15,525 nt of DNA from CAZTAR01 sp043813895 (GCA_043813895.1 JBDRKQ010000123.1:1-15525), one strand, 5' to 3'. Positions 5,610-13,308 are shown, counted from the stretch's first letter. Notes: generated from the letters alone by a model not told the origin. Made by a program: numbers and translations.

Positions 5610-7028
5610 CTGCCTCTCCCGTTGGCGCGTGGACGTGGACTGCGACGCCGGCGGCGACCTCGGCCGCCTCCATGATCGCCTCGGAGAGCGTGGGGTGCGG
5701 GTGGATCGTGACCATCAGGTCCTCCAGCGTCGCGCCCATCTCCAGTGCGAGCGTGCCTTCGGCAATCAACTCAGAGGCGTGAGGGCCGACCATGCCCACG
5801 CCGAGCACGAGTTTGGTGTCCGGATCGTAGATGATCTTCACCAGTCCGTCGGCTCGTCCCATCGTTCGCGCCCGACCGAGCGCCGAGAGAGGAAACCGCC
5901 CGACGCCGACCAACAGCCCCTGCTCATCGGCTTCGCGTTCGGTCAGCCCGGCCCAGGCCAGCTCCGGATCGGTGAAGACCACCGCAGGTATGGCGGTATT
6001 ATCGAACGCCGCTGGCTGCCCGGCGATCACCTCCGCCACGACCTTCGCTTCGCGGCTCGCCTTGTGCGCGAGCGCCGGTCCCGGCGTCACGTCGCCGATG
6101 GCGTAGATGTGCGGCACGACGGTCCTGCACTCCTCGTTGACCTCGATCAGCCCGCGTTCGTTCGGCGTGATGCCGACGGTATCGAGGCCCAGGTTGTCCG
6201 TGTTGGGTCTCCGCCCGATCGCGACCAGAACCTGGTCGAACTCCTCAGTTTGTTTGTCGCCCTTCTGTTCGATCGTGACCGCGAAGCCGGACGCGGTCTT
6301 CTCCACGCCGACGACTTTGGATTCGAGTCGAATCGCCTGGAACTTCCTCTCGCAGCTCTTGACGACGACCTCGACGAGATCGTGGTCCGCACCCGCGAGA
6401 AGCCGCGGAAACAGCTCGACCATCGTGACCCGGGAACCCAGCCCCGCATAGACCAGCCCGAGTTCCATCCCGATGTAGCCCCCGCCGATGACCAGAAGCC
6501 GTTCGGGAATCTCGGGCAGCTTCAATGCATCAGCCGATGTCCACATCGGGAGGTCATAGCCGGGAGGCAGCTCATTGATTCTGGATCCCGTCGCGATGAT
6601 GCACTGGCGAAAGTCGAGGCCGGAGGTGTCGGACTCCGCGATGGCGATGGATTTCGGCCCGTCGAATCGCGCTCGTCCATGAATGATCTCCACGCCGCGA
6701 CGTTTGAGCAGGCCGCCGATGCCTTGGGTAAGGCCGTCCACCCCGATTCGGTCCATGCGAGCAGATTCTTCGGATCGATAGTCAGCTTCTCGAACGTCAA
6801 TCCGGCCTTGGCGGCGTCGCGCGCCGCTGCTGCGAGTTCCACGATGTGGATCATTGCCTTTGAAGGGATGCAGCCCTCCATCAGGCACACGCCACCGAGG
6901 CGGTCGCGCTCCTCGATAAGCGTCACTTCCTTGCCAAGATCGGCGGCGCGGATGGCCGCAACATAACCGCCGGGGCCGGCGCCGATGACGGCGACTTCAG
7001 TCTCCTGTCGCAAGCTTCCCACGACCAT
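5602..7028 (-). CDS. lpd: Dihydrolipoamide dehydrogenase (E3), with apparent one-base frameshift
   Basis: E3 re-oxidises dihydrolipoamide on E2 using FAD and NAD+. The N-terminal part has the FAD-binding GAGPGG (residues 16-21) and the redox disulfide in CLMEGCIPSKA (C48, C53). The second part has the NAD-binding VIGGGYIGMELG, the ATGSRI and AIGDVTPGPALAHKA FAD segments, and the C-terminal HPHPTLSEA bearing the catalytic His-Glu pair. These two parts lie in different frames. The first reads through DPKNLLAWTES, the second resumes at VDGLTQGIGGLL. Adding one base at the G run (CCCC on the plus strand, 6741-6744) joins them as LLAWTESGVDGLTQ, giving about 475 aa, the normal E3 length. It is either a sequence error or a recent lesion. 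ATG 7028 is preferred over ATG 7034 because GGAG is then 8 nt away. The stop overlaps the ligase start. Confidence 0.88.
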
Positions 7029-7063
7029 AGTCATCTCTCCAGAACAGGCTTCGTTCGGCATCG

Positions 7064-7246
7064 GTGCCCCATCCCCCCTTGGGGGGTGGGGGACGGACCC
7101 GCTGGTGCGAGATTCCCATCTCGCACCCCTCTTCGCAGGATTCCCGCCAGAGTGGGTGCGAGAAAGGAATCTCGCACCAGCGAATCCTCGCACCAGCGAA
7201 GTGAACAGTCCCGGTTTGTCCCCCACCCCAGGAAGGGACGGGGCAC
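7064..7246. repeat. Compound nested palindrome between the E2 and E3 genes
   Basis: The outer arms are GTGCCCCATCCCCCCTTGGG... (7064-7094) and GTCCCCCACCCCAGGAAGGG... (7218-7246), imperfect reverse complements of about 30 nt. Two inner hairpins have identical stems GGTGCGAGA/TCTCGCACC, at 7104-7127 and 7155-7178. A third partial copy, CTCGCACCAGCGAA, lies at 7187-7200. No credible gene lies in the 248-bp gap. The element is transcribed within the PDH operon and may fold strongly in the mRNA. Confidence 0.8.
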
Positions 7247-7276
7247 CCACACTGTTCAGGCCTTCTTCCTTCTTGC

Positions 7277-8629
7277 TTATGCTTCGAGCATCAGCAGATT
7301 CGGATCGGACAACCGTCGCACGATGCCGCTGGCAAACCGCGCCGCCTCCGCGCCATCGGCGATGCGATGGTCAAAGGCCAGCGTGATAGGCAGCATCTTA
7401 CGCACGACAATCTCCCCGTCCACCACGACGGGCTTCTCCTTTGCCCGCGCCATGCCGAGGATGGCCGCCTCGGGGTAGTTGATCGTCGGCACGACGGCCG
7501 TGCCCCCGAGCGGGCCGACGTTGGTGATGGTGAACGTCCCGCCGCGCAGGTCCGCGGCCTCTAGTTCTCCGTTCCGAGCCTTCGCGGCGACGTGCTCGAT
7601 ATCCGCGGAGATCTGAAGGATGCTCTTGCGATCGGTGTCGCGGATGACTGGCACGACGAGGCCGCGATCGGTGTCGACCGCCACGCCGACGTTGTAGTAC
7701 TTCTTGTAGACGATCTGCTCGCTGGCGAAGTCGAGGCTGGCGTTGAAGATGGGACTCTCCTTCAGCCCTGCCGTCACGGCCTTGATCACGAACGCCAGCA
7801 ACGTCAGCCGGCCGCCTGGCTCGCCGGCCCTGCGATCGCGCTCGCGGCGACGGAATTCCTCCAGAAGGGTAACGTCGGCCTCATCCATGTGGGCGACGTG
7901 CGGCACGAGGATCATCGATGTGACCATCTTGCGGGCCACCTTGCGGCGGATGGAACGAACGGGCTCCGTCTCGATTGGCCCCCATTGCGAGAAGTCAGGC
8001 AACGGCTCGACCATGAGAAACGGAATCGCGGCCTTGCCGGACGAGTCAAACTCGAACGGGGTGTGCTCCGCGGGTCCCTCGGCTTCGGTGCGGGCCTGTG
8101 CCGCAGGCGCGCCGCCGTCTGCGAATCGCTTGACATCCTCCGGTGTCACGCGGCCTGCGGGACCCGTCGGAGGAACGCGAGCGATATCGACATCGAGTTC
8201 GCGGGCAAGCCTACGCGTGGCCGGCGCCGCTACGACGCGTCCCCAGGCGGCGGCCGGCGGGGAGGACCCGTTGCCGCCTCGCGATGTTGCAGGCGACTGC
8301 GCGGCGGGTGCGTTGACCCCACTTAGTGCTGCGCCGACAGCCGCTGCCACAGGCTTGGCCATCGGCTCCTTCGCAGGCTCAGCCGCTGGGCCTGAGCCGT
8401 TGTCGATCACGACGATGATATTTCCCACGAAGACGGTTTCGCCGATCGCGCCGGAAGTCGACACAACCTTACCACCGCAAGGTGACGGGATCGTCAACGC
8501 CGCCTTGTCGGTCTCGACATCAACCAGCGGCGCATCTTCCTCGATCGTGGCGCCCGGCTCGACGTGCCACTTAAGTATCTCACCTTCGTGAATTCCCTCA
8601 CCCAGATCGGGCAGTTTGAACTCGTACAC
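7277..8629 (-). CDS. pdhC: Pyruvate dehydrogenase E2, dihydrolipoamide acetyltransferase
   Basis: A 450-aa 2-oxoacid dehydrogenase E2 that moves the acetyl group from E1 to CoA. One N-terminal lipoyl domain (1-77) carries the lipoylated lysine K42 in VETDKAALTIPSP. An Ala/Pro-rich linker leads to the peripheral subunit-binding domain (about 133-170, APATRRLARELDVDIARVPP...GRVTPEDVKRFA). The catalytic domain (about 220-450) ends with FDHRIADG, containing the active-site H421 and D425. The start is GTG at 8629-8627, with AGGAG 6 nt upstream; this codon begins the family-typical YEFKLPDLGEG. The E1beta stop overlaps that ribosome site. The 2-oxoacid specificity is inferred from E1alpha/E1beta type and could be branched-chain, but PDH is more likely. 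Confidence 0.93.
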   Translation of the reverse strand: MYEFKLPDLGEGIHEGEILKWHVEPGATIEEDAPLVDVETDKAALTIPSPCGGKVVSTSGAIGETVFVGNIIVVIDNGSGPAAEPAKEPMAKPVAAAVGAALSGVNAPAAQSPATSRGGNGSSPPAAAWGRVVAAPATRRLARELDVDIARVPPTGPAGRVTPEDVKRFADGGAPAAQARTEAEGPAEHTPFEFDSSGKAAIPFLMVEPLPDFSQWGPIETEPVRSIRRKVARKMVTSMILVPHVAHMDEADVTLLEEFRRRERDRRAGEPGGRLTLLAFVIKAVTAGLKESPIFNASLDFASEQIVYKKYYNVGVAVDTDRGLVVPVIRDTDRKSILQISADIEHVAAKARNGELEAADLRGGTFTITNVGPLGGTAVVPTINYPEAAILGMARAKEKPVVVDGEIVVRKMLPITLAFDHRIADGAEAARFASGIVRRLSDPNLLMLEA

Positions 8630-8638
8630 GGTGCGCTC

Positions 8639-9619
8639 CTAGAAATCGACTGTTTCCTCGATGGCCCGGCGAATCCGGCCGACGGACGGCAAGTACGAAT
8701 TCTCCCGCCCGAAGTACGGGACGGTGATGTCGTAGCCCGTGATGCGGCGGACCGGCGCTTCGAGGTACATGAGAACAGTGTCGTTGATCGTCGCGATAAT
8801 CTCCGATGCGGGGCTGAACGAGCGCGGCGCTTCCTGCACGATGACACAGCGGCCGGTCTTCTGCACGGAGCTGGCAATCGTGTCGGTGTCCATCGGCGAG
8901 ATCGTGAGCAGGTCAATGAGTTCGATGCTGATGCCGCGCTTCTCCTGAGCTTCCTGGACTGCCTGAATGGTCGGCCGCATCATCGCGCCCCACGAGATCA
9001 CGGTCAGGTCGGTTCCTTCCTGGACGACCTGGGACTTGCCAATCTCCATGACCTCCTCTTCGTCGCTCACGGCCTCGCGAAACGCGCGGTACGACCGCTT
9101 CGGCTCCATGAAAATCACGGGATCGGGATCGCGGATCGCGGCGACCAACAGGGCACGGGCGTTGCGCGGCGAGGAGGGCATGACCACCTTGAGGCCGGGG
9201 ACGTGCGCAAACGTCGCCTCATGGCTTTCGGAGTGGTGCTCCAAGGCTCGCACGCCGCCGCCGTAGGGCATTCGAAGCACCATTGGTACGCTGAGCCTGC
9301 CCTGCGTTCGCGAGCGGAACCGCGCGGCCTGGCCTTCGAGTTGCCCTAACGCTATGTAGGCAAACCCGGAGAACTGCATCTCTGCCACGGGCCGCAAGCC
9401 CGCGATCGCCATCCCCACGGACGTACCCACGATGCCCGATTCCGCGAGGGGCGTGTCGATCACACGATCCTCGCCAAACTTATCGAACAGGCCGTCGGTA
9501 ACGCGAAAGACCCCACCGTTCATGCCGATGTCCTGGCCGAGAGTCACTACCCGATCGTCCTTTGCCATCTCCTGCTCGAGCGCCAGGTTGATCGCCTGAA
9601 CCATGTTGCGCTTAACCAT
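8639..9619 (-). CDS. pdhB: Pyruvate dehydrogenase E1 component, beta subunit
   Basis: A 326-aa transketolase-like beta subunit that completes the ThDP active site with E1alpha. Recognisable segments are LGQDIGMNGGVFRVTDGL, DTPLAESGIVGTSVGMAIAG, the FSGFAYIALGQLEGQAA helix, RMPYGGGVRALEHHSES, and HVPGLKVVMPSSPRNARALL. The C-terminal part (SDEEEVMEIGKSQVV onward) is the transketolase C-domain. The start at 9619 is chosen because AAGGAG lies 7 nt upstream and MVKRNMVQAINLALEQEM matches the family. The open frame reaches 9715, but that upstream part only shadows the end of E1alpha. The ATG overlaps the E1alpha stop by 8 bp, so the subunits are translationally coupled, as expected for an alpha2beta2 complex. 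Confidence 0.94.
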   Translation of the reverse strand: MVKRNMVQAINLALEQEMAKDDRVVTLGQDIGMNGGVFRVTDGLFDKFGEDRVIDTPLAESGIVGTSVGMAIAGLRPVAEMQFSGFAYIALGQLEGQAARFRSRTQGRLSVPMVLRMPYGGGVRALEHHSESHEATFAHVPGLKVVMPSSPRNARALLVAAIRDPDPVIFMEPKRSYRAFREAVSDEEEVMEIGKSQVVQEGTDLTVISWGAMMRPTIQAVQEAQEKRGISIELIDLLTISPMDTDTIASSVQKTGRCVIVQEAPRSFSPASEIIATINDTVLMYLEAPVRRITGYDITVPYFGRENSYLPSVGRIRRAIEETVDF

Positions 9620-10715
9620 CCGCCTTCTCCTTCTCGATCTCGCTGAGGAACTCGGCCCGCTGCGATTCGATCCTGGGGTGTGGATTCTCGAACACGTTGT
9701 CGAACGGGGTGTCATCCTTCAGATCGGCAATGCTTTCATACTTGGCAACCGCCTCGTCGATCTTGCGGCCGACGTCGGCTTCGAGTTCTGCCTGTTGGGC
9801 GTCGTTCCAAAGCCCCTGCGATACGAGGAACTTCTGGAAGCGGGGAATGGGGTCGCGTCTCTCCCATTCCGCGACCTCCTCGTCCGACCGATACCGGCTC
9901 GGATCGTCGGCGGTCGTGTGCATCTTCAGACGATAGGTAATGGCCTCGATAAGCGTCGGGCCCCCACCGGCGCGAGCCCGATCGAGCGCCTCTTTCGTCA
10001 CCTGATACATGGCCAGCGCGTCGTTGCCGTCGACCTGCACGCCGGGGATTTCATACGCGATGCCCTTCTGTGCGATCGTGCGAGACCGAGTCTGCTTGTG
10101 GCGCGGCACAGAAATCGCCCACTGATTGTTCAGGCAGACGAAGACCACAGGCACTTGCCAGACAGCGGCGAAGTTGAGCGCCTCATGGAAATCGCCTTCC
10201 GATGTCGCGCCGTCGCCGAAGAAGCACACGACGGCCGTCTCCTTTTCTCCCTGCATTCTCATCGCGTAAGCGATTCCAACGGCATGCAGCGTCTGACTGG
10301 CGATGATCACCGAGATCGGCAGCGTCCGTTCGCCGCCGGGAAACACGTTGCCCTCTTCGTATCCCCCGAAGCAGAGAAAGATGTTCTCTATGGGGTCGCC
10401 ACGCATCAGGCGGCCCCCCAATTCACGGAACGAACCCGCGTACCAATCTTCTTTCTTCATTGCGAGGGTCGGACCGCAGGCCGCCGCCTCCTGGCCCGAA
10501 CTCAGCGGGAACGTCCCGATACGCCCTTGCCGTTGCAGCTTGAGCATTCGTTCATCCACGGCGCGGGCGAGGACCATCGCACGATACAACCCGAGGAGAT
10601 CATCGGACGCGAGAGCCGGCTCGCGATCCGGCCGTAGGTTGCCGTCCTGATCCAGAACCTCGAAGCACGCATACTCCGGGATCTGGCCCTGTAAGTGCAT
10701 CCCTGACTCGAACAT
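9612..10715 (-). CDS. pdhA: Pyruvate dehydrogenase E1 component, alpha subunit
   Basis: A 367-aa ThDP-dependent alpha subunit that decarboxylates pyruvate. The ThDP-binding motif runs from GDG (167-169) in CFFGDGATSEGDFHEALNFA to NN (196-197) in VCLNNQWAISVP. The phosphorylation-loop region reads YRLKMHTTADDPSRYRSDEE. The split alpha/beta type and the ACFEVLDQDGNL N-terminus are those of Gram-positive/mitochondrial-like PDH, not the single-chain AceE. ATG 10715 is chosen because GGGAG lies 8 nt upstream and the length equals the usual 360-370 aa. ATG 10772 is a weaker alternative, and the frame stays open to 10889. It is the first gene of the operon pdhA-pdhB-pdhC-lpd-lplA and is divergent from perR. 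TACAAT on the minus strand (10752-10747) is a possible -10 without a clear -35. Confidence 0.94.
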   Translation of the reverse strand: MFESGMHLQGQIPEYACFEVLDQDGNLRPDREPALASDDLLGLYRAMVLARAVDERMLKLQRQGRIGTFPLSSGQEAAACGPTLAMKKEDWYAGSFRELGGRLMRGDPIENIFLCFGGYEEGNVFPGGERTLPISVIIASQTLHAVGIAYAMRMQGEKETAVVCFFGDGATSEGDFHEALNFAAVWQVPVVFVCLNNQWAISVPRHKQTRSRTIAQKGIAYEIPGVQVDGNDALAMYQVTKEALDRARAGGGPTLIEAITYRLKMHTTADDPSRYRSDEEVAEWERRDPIPRFQKFLVSQGLWNDAQQAELEADVGRKIDEAVAKYESIADLKDDTPFDNVFENPHPRIESQRAEFLSEIEKEKADG

Positions 10716-10946
10716 CTCTGTTTCTCCCGCAATACGGTCTCCAGGTATTGTACGGGGCTTGATAGCACGCATAGTTGTCTCACTTCTTTTGTTCTGATCC
10801 CGAGCCGCAAGGAGAGGCCGGCGTGCAGCCTTCTCCCGCGAGTAGCGTAACCTTGTGCGCGACAACGCTTTGCGAATCCCCACACTCATGGGACGGGGTG
10901 TTATCGCGGTCTGCGTCCCAGAATCAGAAACTTTGCCAAAAACTGC

Positions 10947-10975
10947 TTGACATCCAACTCTCTATCAGTAATAAT
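10947..10975 (+). promoter_or_regulatory. Strong sigma-70-type promoter of perR
   Basis: TTGACA (10947-10952, perfect -35) and AATAAT (10970-10975, five of six -10 bases) are separated by exactly 17 nt. Transcription would start near 10982, giving a leader of about 20 nt before the perR ATG. It is the best promoter match seen in the window. Confidence 0.65.
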
Positions 10976-10992
10976 AGTTGATAGTGATAGAG
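10960..10992 (+). promoter_or_regulatory. Putative operator over the perR promoter (autoregulation)
   Basis: CTCTATCA (10960-10967) and TGATAGAG (10985-10992) form a perfect 8-bp inverted repeat around the -10 and start site. An inner CTATCA/TGATAG pair lies at 10962-10967 and 10979-10984. The core TAATAATAGTTGATA (10969-10983) matches 9 of 14 defined bases of the Bacillus PerR box TTATAATNATTATAA, mostly in its left half. Binding here would block RNA polymerase. The regulator identity is inferred. Confidence 0.5.
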
Positions 10993-11002
10993 ATGGCAAG
11001 TC

Positions 11003-11491
11003 ATGGTTGAAAGAATTCATCGAAGGAAGACCCGCCAACGCCAAGTGGTGCTCGAGGAGCTGAAGAAACTCACCTCCCACCCCACGGCGGCGGAGTTGTA
11101 CGAAATCGCCCGACAGCGTTTACCCCGGATCAGCCTCGGCACGATCTATCGCAACCTTGAACTCCTCGTCCGGATGGGGCTCGTCCGGAAACTGGGGACC
11201 GGGGGCCCGGAGGCGCGATTCGATGCGGACGTGGATCGCCACTATCACGTTTGCTGCGTTCGGTGCGGCCGGGTGGAGGATGCCGAGGGCCTGCCGGATG
11301 ACGCTGTTCCCCACGAAATCAAGCGCCTGGGCGACTACGTGATTTTGGGCTACAACTTAGAGTTCGAAGGCATTTGTCCCGCGTGCAGGACAGATCGGAC
11401 GGGCTATGCCGACGAGACCCGTTCTGGGCGTACGCGATCAGCGGACGCTCGCACTGGTGGGACAGCCAACAACGCATCTTTCGGAGAATGA
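11003..11491 (+). CDS. perR: PerR-type peroxide-sensing Fur-family repressor
   Basis: A 162-aa Fur-family DNA-binding metalloregulator. The winged-helix domain (about 8-65) includes RQRQVVLEELKKLTSHPTAA and LGTIYRNLELLVRMGLVRKL. The metal site residues of B. subtilis PerR (H37, D85, H91, H93, D104) all have counterparts at a constant offset of 11: H26, D74, H80, H82, D93. The four zinc cysteines follow the same offset: C85, C88, C125, C128. Asp at position 93 supports PerR-type peroxide sensing (iron-catalysed His oxidation) over Fur. The last 30 or so residues (RTDRTGYADETRSGRTRS...) are a polar, probably disordered tail not usual for PerR. ATG 11003 has a poor ribosome site but a well-placed promoter. 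The ferritin gene begins 35 bp downstream, so it is probably co-transcribed. Confidence 0.88.
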   Translation: MVERIHRRKTRQRQVVLEELKKLTSHPTAAELYEIARQRLPRISLGTIYRNLELLVRMGLVRKLGTGGPEARFDADVDRHYHVCCVRCGRVEDAEGLPDDAVPHEIKRLGDYVILGYNLEFEGICPACRTDRTGYADETRSGRTRSADARTGGTANNASFGE

Positions 11492-11526
11492 ACAGGCGGC
11501 TTCCCTAACAACAGAGAGGTAACAAC

Positions 11527-12045
11527 ATGCTTACACCGAAGATCCAAGACGCTTTCAACCAGCAGATCAACGCCGAGTTGTTCTCTTCGTACCTCTATCT
11601 TTCGATGTCCTCCTGGCTGGAGTCGCAGGGATTCAAGGGGATGGCGCACTGGATGCGGATCCAGGTCCAGGAAGAGGACATCCACGCGATGAAGTTCATT
11701 GACTTCGTCCTTGAGCGCGACGGCCGCGTACTCCTGAAGACGATCGAAGGGCCGAAGACCGAGTGGACCTCACCGCTGGAGATCTTTACGGAGGCGTGTG
11801 AGCACGAGGCGAAGATCACCGGGCTCATCAACAAGCTCGTGGATCTCTCCATCGCCCAGAGCGACCACGCCGCGAATACCTTCCTGCAGTGGTTCGTGAC
11901 GGAGCAGGTCGAGGAGGAAGCGATGGCCCGTGACGTCAGGGACAAGCTCAAGCTGGCGGGAGACAGCGGCGCGGTGCTGTACATGATCGATCAGGAGCTG
12001 GGCGGACGACCGGCGCCGGTCGCGGCGGCGGCCAAACCGGTATGA
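11527..12045 (+). CDS. ftn: Ferritin (FtnA-type, non-haem)
   Basis: A 172-aa four-helix-bundle ferritin that oxidises Fe2+ and stores it as a mineral core in a 24-mer shell in the cytoplasm. The ferroxidase residues fall at the same numbers as in E. coli FtnA: E17 and Y24 (NAELFSSYLYLSMSSWLE), E50 and H53 (QEEDIHAMKF), E94 (CEHEAKI), Q127 and E130 (FVTEQVEEE). The chain ends with the helix E-like segment LYMIDQELGGR and a short Ala/Pro tail. The start has GAGAGG about 8 nt upstream. It lies directly behind perR, which fits peroxide- or iron-dependent control. It lacks the haem-ligand context of bacterioferritin, so it is a true ferritin. Confidence is high. Confidence 0.95.
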   Translation: MLTPKIQDAFNQQINAELFSSYLYLSMSSWLESQGFKGMAHWMRIQVQEEDIHAMKFIDFVLERDGRVLLKTIEGPKTEWTSPLEIFTEACEHEAKITGLINKLVDLSIAQSDHAANTFLQWFVTEQVEEEAMARDVRDKLKLAGDSGAVLYMIDQELGGRPAPVAAAAKPV

Positions 12046-12116
12046 CACACGGTTGAAGGGCGGTGCGACTCTGCGAGATACGCTGAGGCCGGCCCCCAAG
12101 AAACTCGGCCGTCTGC

Positions 12117-12145
12117 CGGAGTCTTGATCCGAGTGTGAGACTCCG
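12117..12145 (+). repeat. Hairpin downstream of the ferritin gene
   Basis: CGGAGTCT (12117-12124) and AGACTCCG (12138-12145) form a perfect 8-bp stem with a 13-nt loop, 72 nt past the ferritin stop. No T-tract follows, so it is not a standard intrinsic terminator. It could attenuate or stabilise the perR-ftn transcript. Confidence 0.35.
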
Positions 12146-12201
12146 TGGTTGATGGCGCCGGCTACGTCGGAATCGGAATACGTGCAATGAGGAATAGGTA
12201 A

Positions 12202-12702
12202 ATGACTATCGAAGAGGCGATCAAGACCGCAATCGAGTTCGAGAACGACGTGCGCGATGTTTACCGGGATGCCGCAGAGAAGGCGGTGGACCCCACGGGT
12301 AAGCGGATGTTCTCCGTGTTGGCCGACGAGGAACAAGGGCATGTCCGCTTCTTGGGGGAACGTTTGAGCGAGTGGCGTAAGACCGGGAAGGTTGCGGCGT
12401 CTTCGTTGAAGACGGCCGTGCCCTCGAAGGACACGATCGCCGAGGCGGCCTCCCGACTCGCGGCCGGAATGTCGGACGCGGATCACGGGATGGAGATGAA
12501 GATGCTCAGCAAGGCCCTGGATGCGGAGCGTCGGACGAGCGATTTCTACAGGAAGATGGTGAAGGAACTGCCTCCCGAAGGGCAGAGACTCTTTGAACGT
12601 TTCGTGGAGATCGAGGAAGGGCATCTTGCGATTGTGCAGGCGGAAATGGATTCACTGGCAGGCACGGGGGCTTGGTTCGACGTGCTTGAAGTCAAGCTCT
12701 AG
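12202..12702 (+). CDS. Ferritin-like/rubrerythrin-like diiron protein without rubredoxin domain
   Basis: A 166-aa two-repeat helical protein with the diiron pattern of the rubrerythrin family. In the first half, E14 (EFENDVRDVY) and E44-Q-G-H47 (DEEQGHVRFL). In the second, E109 (DAERRTSDFY) and E138-E-G-H141 (EIEEGHLAIV). The E-x7-Y and ExxH spacing is repeated in both halves. Members reduce peroxide or bind iron, receiving electrons from a rubredoxin. This chain has no rubredoxin domain, but the next gene encodes one, so the two may work as a pair. The start ATG 12202 has GAGGAATAGG upstream. A GC-rich gap with a hairpin separates it from ferritin. The enzymatic role (peroxidase versus iron handling) is not decided by sequence. 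Confidence 0.83.
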   Translation: MTIEEAIKTAIEFENDVRDVYRDAAEKAVDPTGKRMFSVLADEEQGHVRFLGERLSEWRKTGKVAASSLKTAVPSKDTIAEAASRLAAGMSDADHGMEMKMLSKALDAERRTSDFYRKMVKELPPEGQRLFERFVEIEEGHLAIVQAEMDSLAGTGAWFDVLEVKL

Positions 12703-12750
12703 GGCAAGGCTTGGTCTGGAGCGGCAGACGCCCCTGTCGACCGCCGAAGA

Positions 12751-12846
12751 TCAGAGCCGCGACCGTAAGGGAGCGGTCAGTGTCAAAACGTGATGGCCCG
12801 CCGTCAGAGTTCATGACGTACCGCCTGCTGACGCGCGTGGCTCTGA
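12751..12846. repeat. Dispersed palindromic repeat, family A, copy 3
   Basis: The left arm TCAGAGCCGCGACCGTAAGG then GAGCGGTCAG (12751-12780) differs from copy 1 at only two bases. The right arm ACCGCCTGCTGACGCGCGTG then GCTCTGA (12820-12846) matches the right arm of copy 1. The ends TCAGAGCC and GGCTCTGA are exact reverse complements. It fills the gap between two iron genes. Confidence 0.78.
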
Positions 12847-12856
12847 ATGTGACGTC

Positions 12857-12913
12857 GTCCGACGCTGGGCTCGGACGCTACGAGGATGACGTCCGACGCG
12901 GGGGTCGGACGCT
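12857..12913. repeat. Two tandem 23-bp hairpin units
   Basis: GTCCGACGCTGGGCTCGGAC + GCT (12857-12879) and GTCCGACGCGGGGGTCGGAC + GCT (12891-12913) differ at two bases and are 34 bp apart. Each has GTCCGA/TCGGAC arms with an 8-nt loop. They lie just after repeat copy 3 and before the rubredoxin-domain gene. Confidence 0.65.
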
Positions 12914-12972
12914 GCAAGATTCATTACGGTTTCTACGAAACTGCTCAAGAACAGCAGAGAGGAACAATCACG

Positions 12973-13308
12973 ATGAAAAAGTGGAAGTGCACAGTATGCG
13001 GTTACATTCACGATGGTGACGCGCCGCCGGCGCAGTGCCCGAAGTGTGGCGCTGTTGCCGAGAAGTTCACGGCGTTGGATGCGACAGCGGCGAATCTGGT
13101 CGAACGGTCCCGGAATACGAACGCCCTGCATTGCCGGCTCGTGAACCTGGGCCGCAAGGTGGAGCGAGTCTGCAAGGACGGCATCGAAGACAACCTCGAT
13201 CCCGGTTGTGTGGACGTTTTCCGGAAGTCGCTGGCGCACAGCTACGAAATCATGAAGCTGGCGATGACGGAGATACAGGGCCACATCGCCAAGGGCAAGT
13301 GGGGATAG
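12973..13308 (+). CDS. Rubredoxin-like domain protein with C-terminal helical region
   Basis: A 111-aa protein. Residues 1-30 form a rubrerythrin-type rubredoxin domain: CTVCGYIHDG, then CPKCGAV, giving the CxxC...CxxC iron site. The remainder (about 40-111) is helical and carries two more cysteines (ALHCRLVNLGRKVERVCKDG) and a third in DPGCVDVF. It would carry single electrons, most plausibly to the ferritin-like diiron proteins encoded on both sides. Standard rubredoxins are about 52 aa and rubrerythrins have the diiron domain first, so the order here (rubredoxin first, then a short helical domain without ExxH) is less common. ATG 12973 is chosen for the AGAGGAAC site upstream and because the domain begins there. 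The open frame extends back to 12886 through repeat sequence and is rejected. Confidence 0.82.
   Translation: MKKWKCTVCGYIHDGDAPPAQCPKCGAVAEKFTALDATAANLVERSRNTNALHCRLVNLGRKVERVCKDGIEDNLDPGCVDVFRKSLAHSYEIMKLAMTEIQGHIAKGKWG

Noticed and set aside
5629..6966. Plus-strand open frame of 445 codons across the lpd region.
   Set aside because: It mirrors the minus-strand E3 gene. The translation is rich in Arg, Asp and His, as expected for the complement of a GC-rich gene.
7104..7200. GGTGCGAGA repeats as a CRISPR array.
   Set aside because: Units are short palindromes with unequal, non-unique spacing, and no cas genes are present.
10716..10889. Longer pdhA start at 10889 or 10772.
   Set aside because: ATG 10715 has the better ribosome site and gives the usual family length; the upstream residues are not E1alpha-like.
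10960..10992. Resemblance of CTCTATCA/TGATAGAG to tetracycline-repressor operator half-sites.
   Set aside because: The half-sites are 17 bp apart here, far wider than in tet operators, and no TetR-family gene or efflux pump is in the window. A PerR operator is the better reading.
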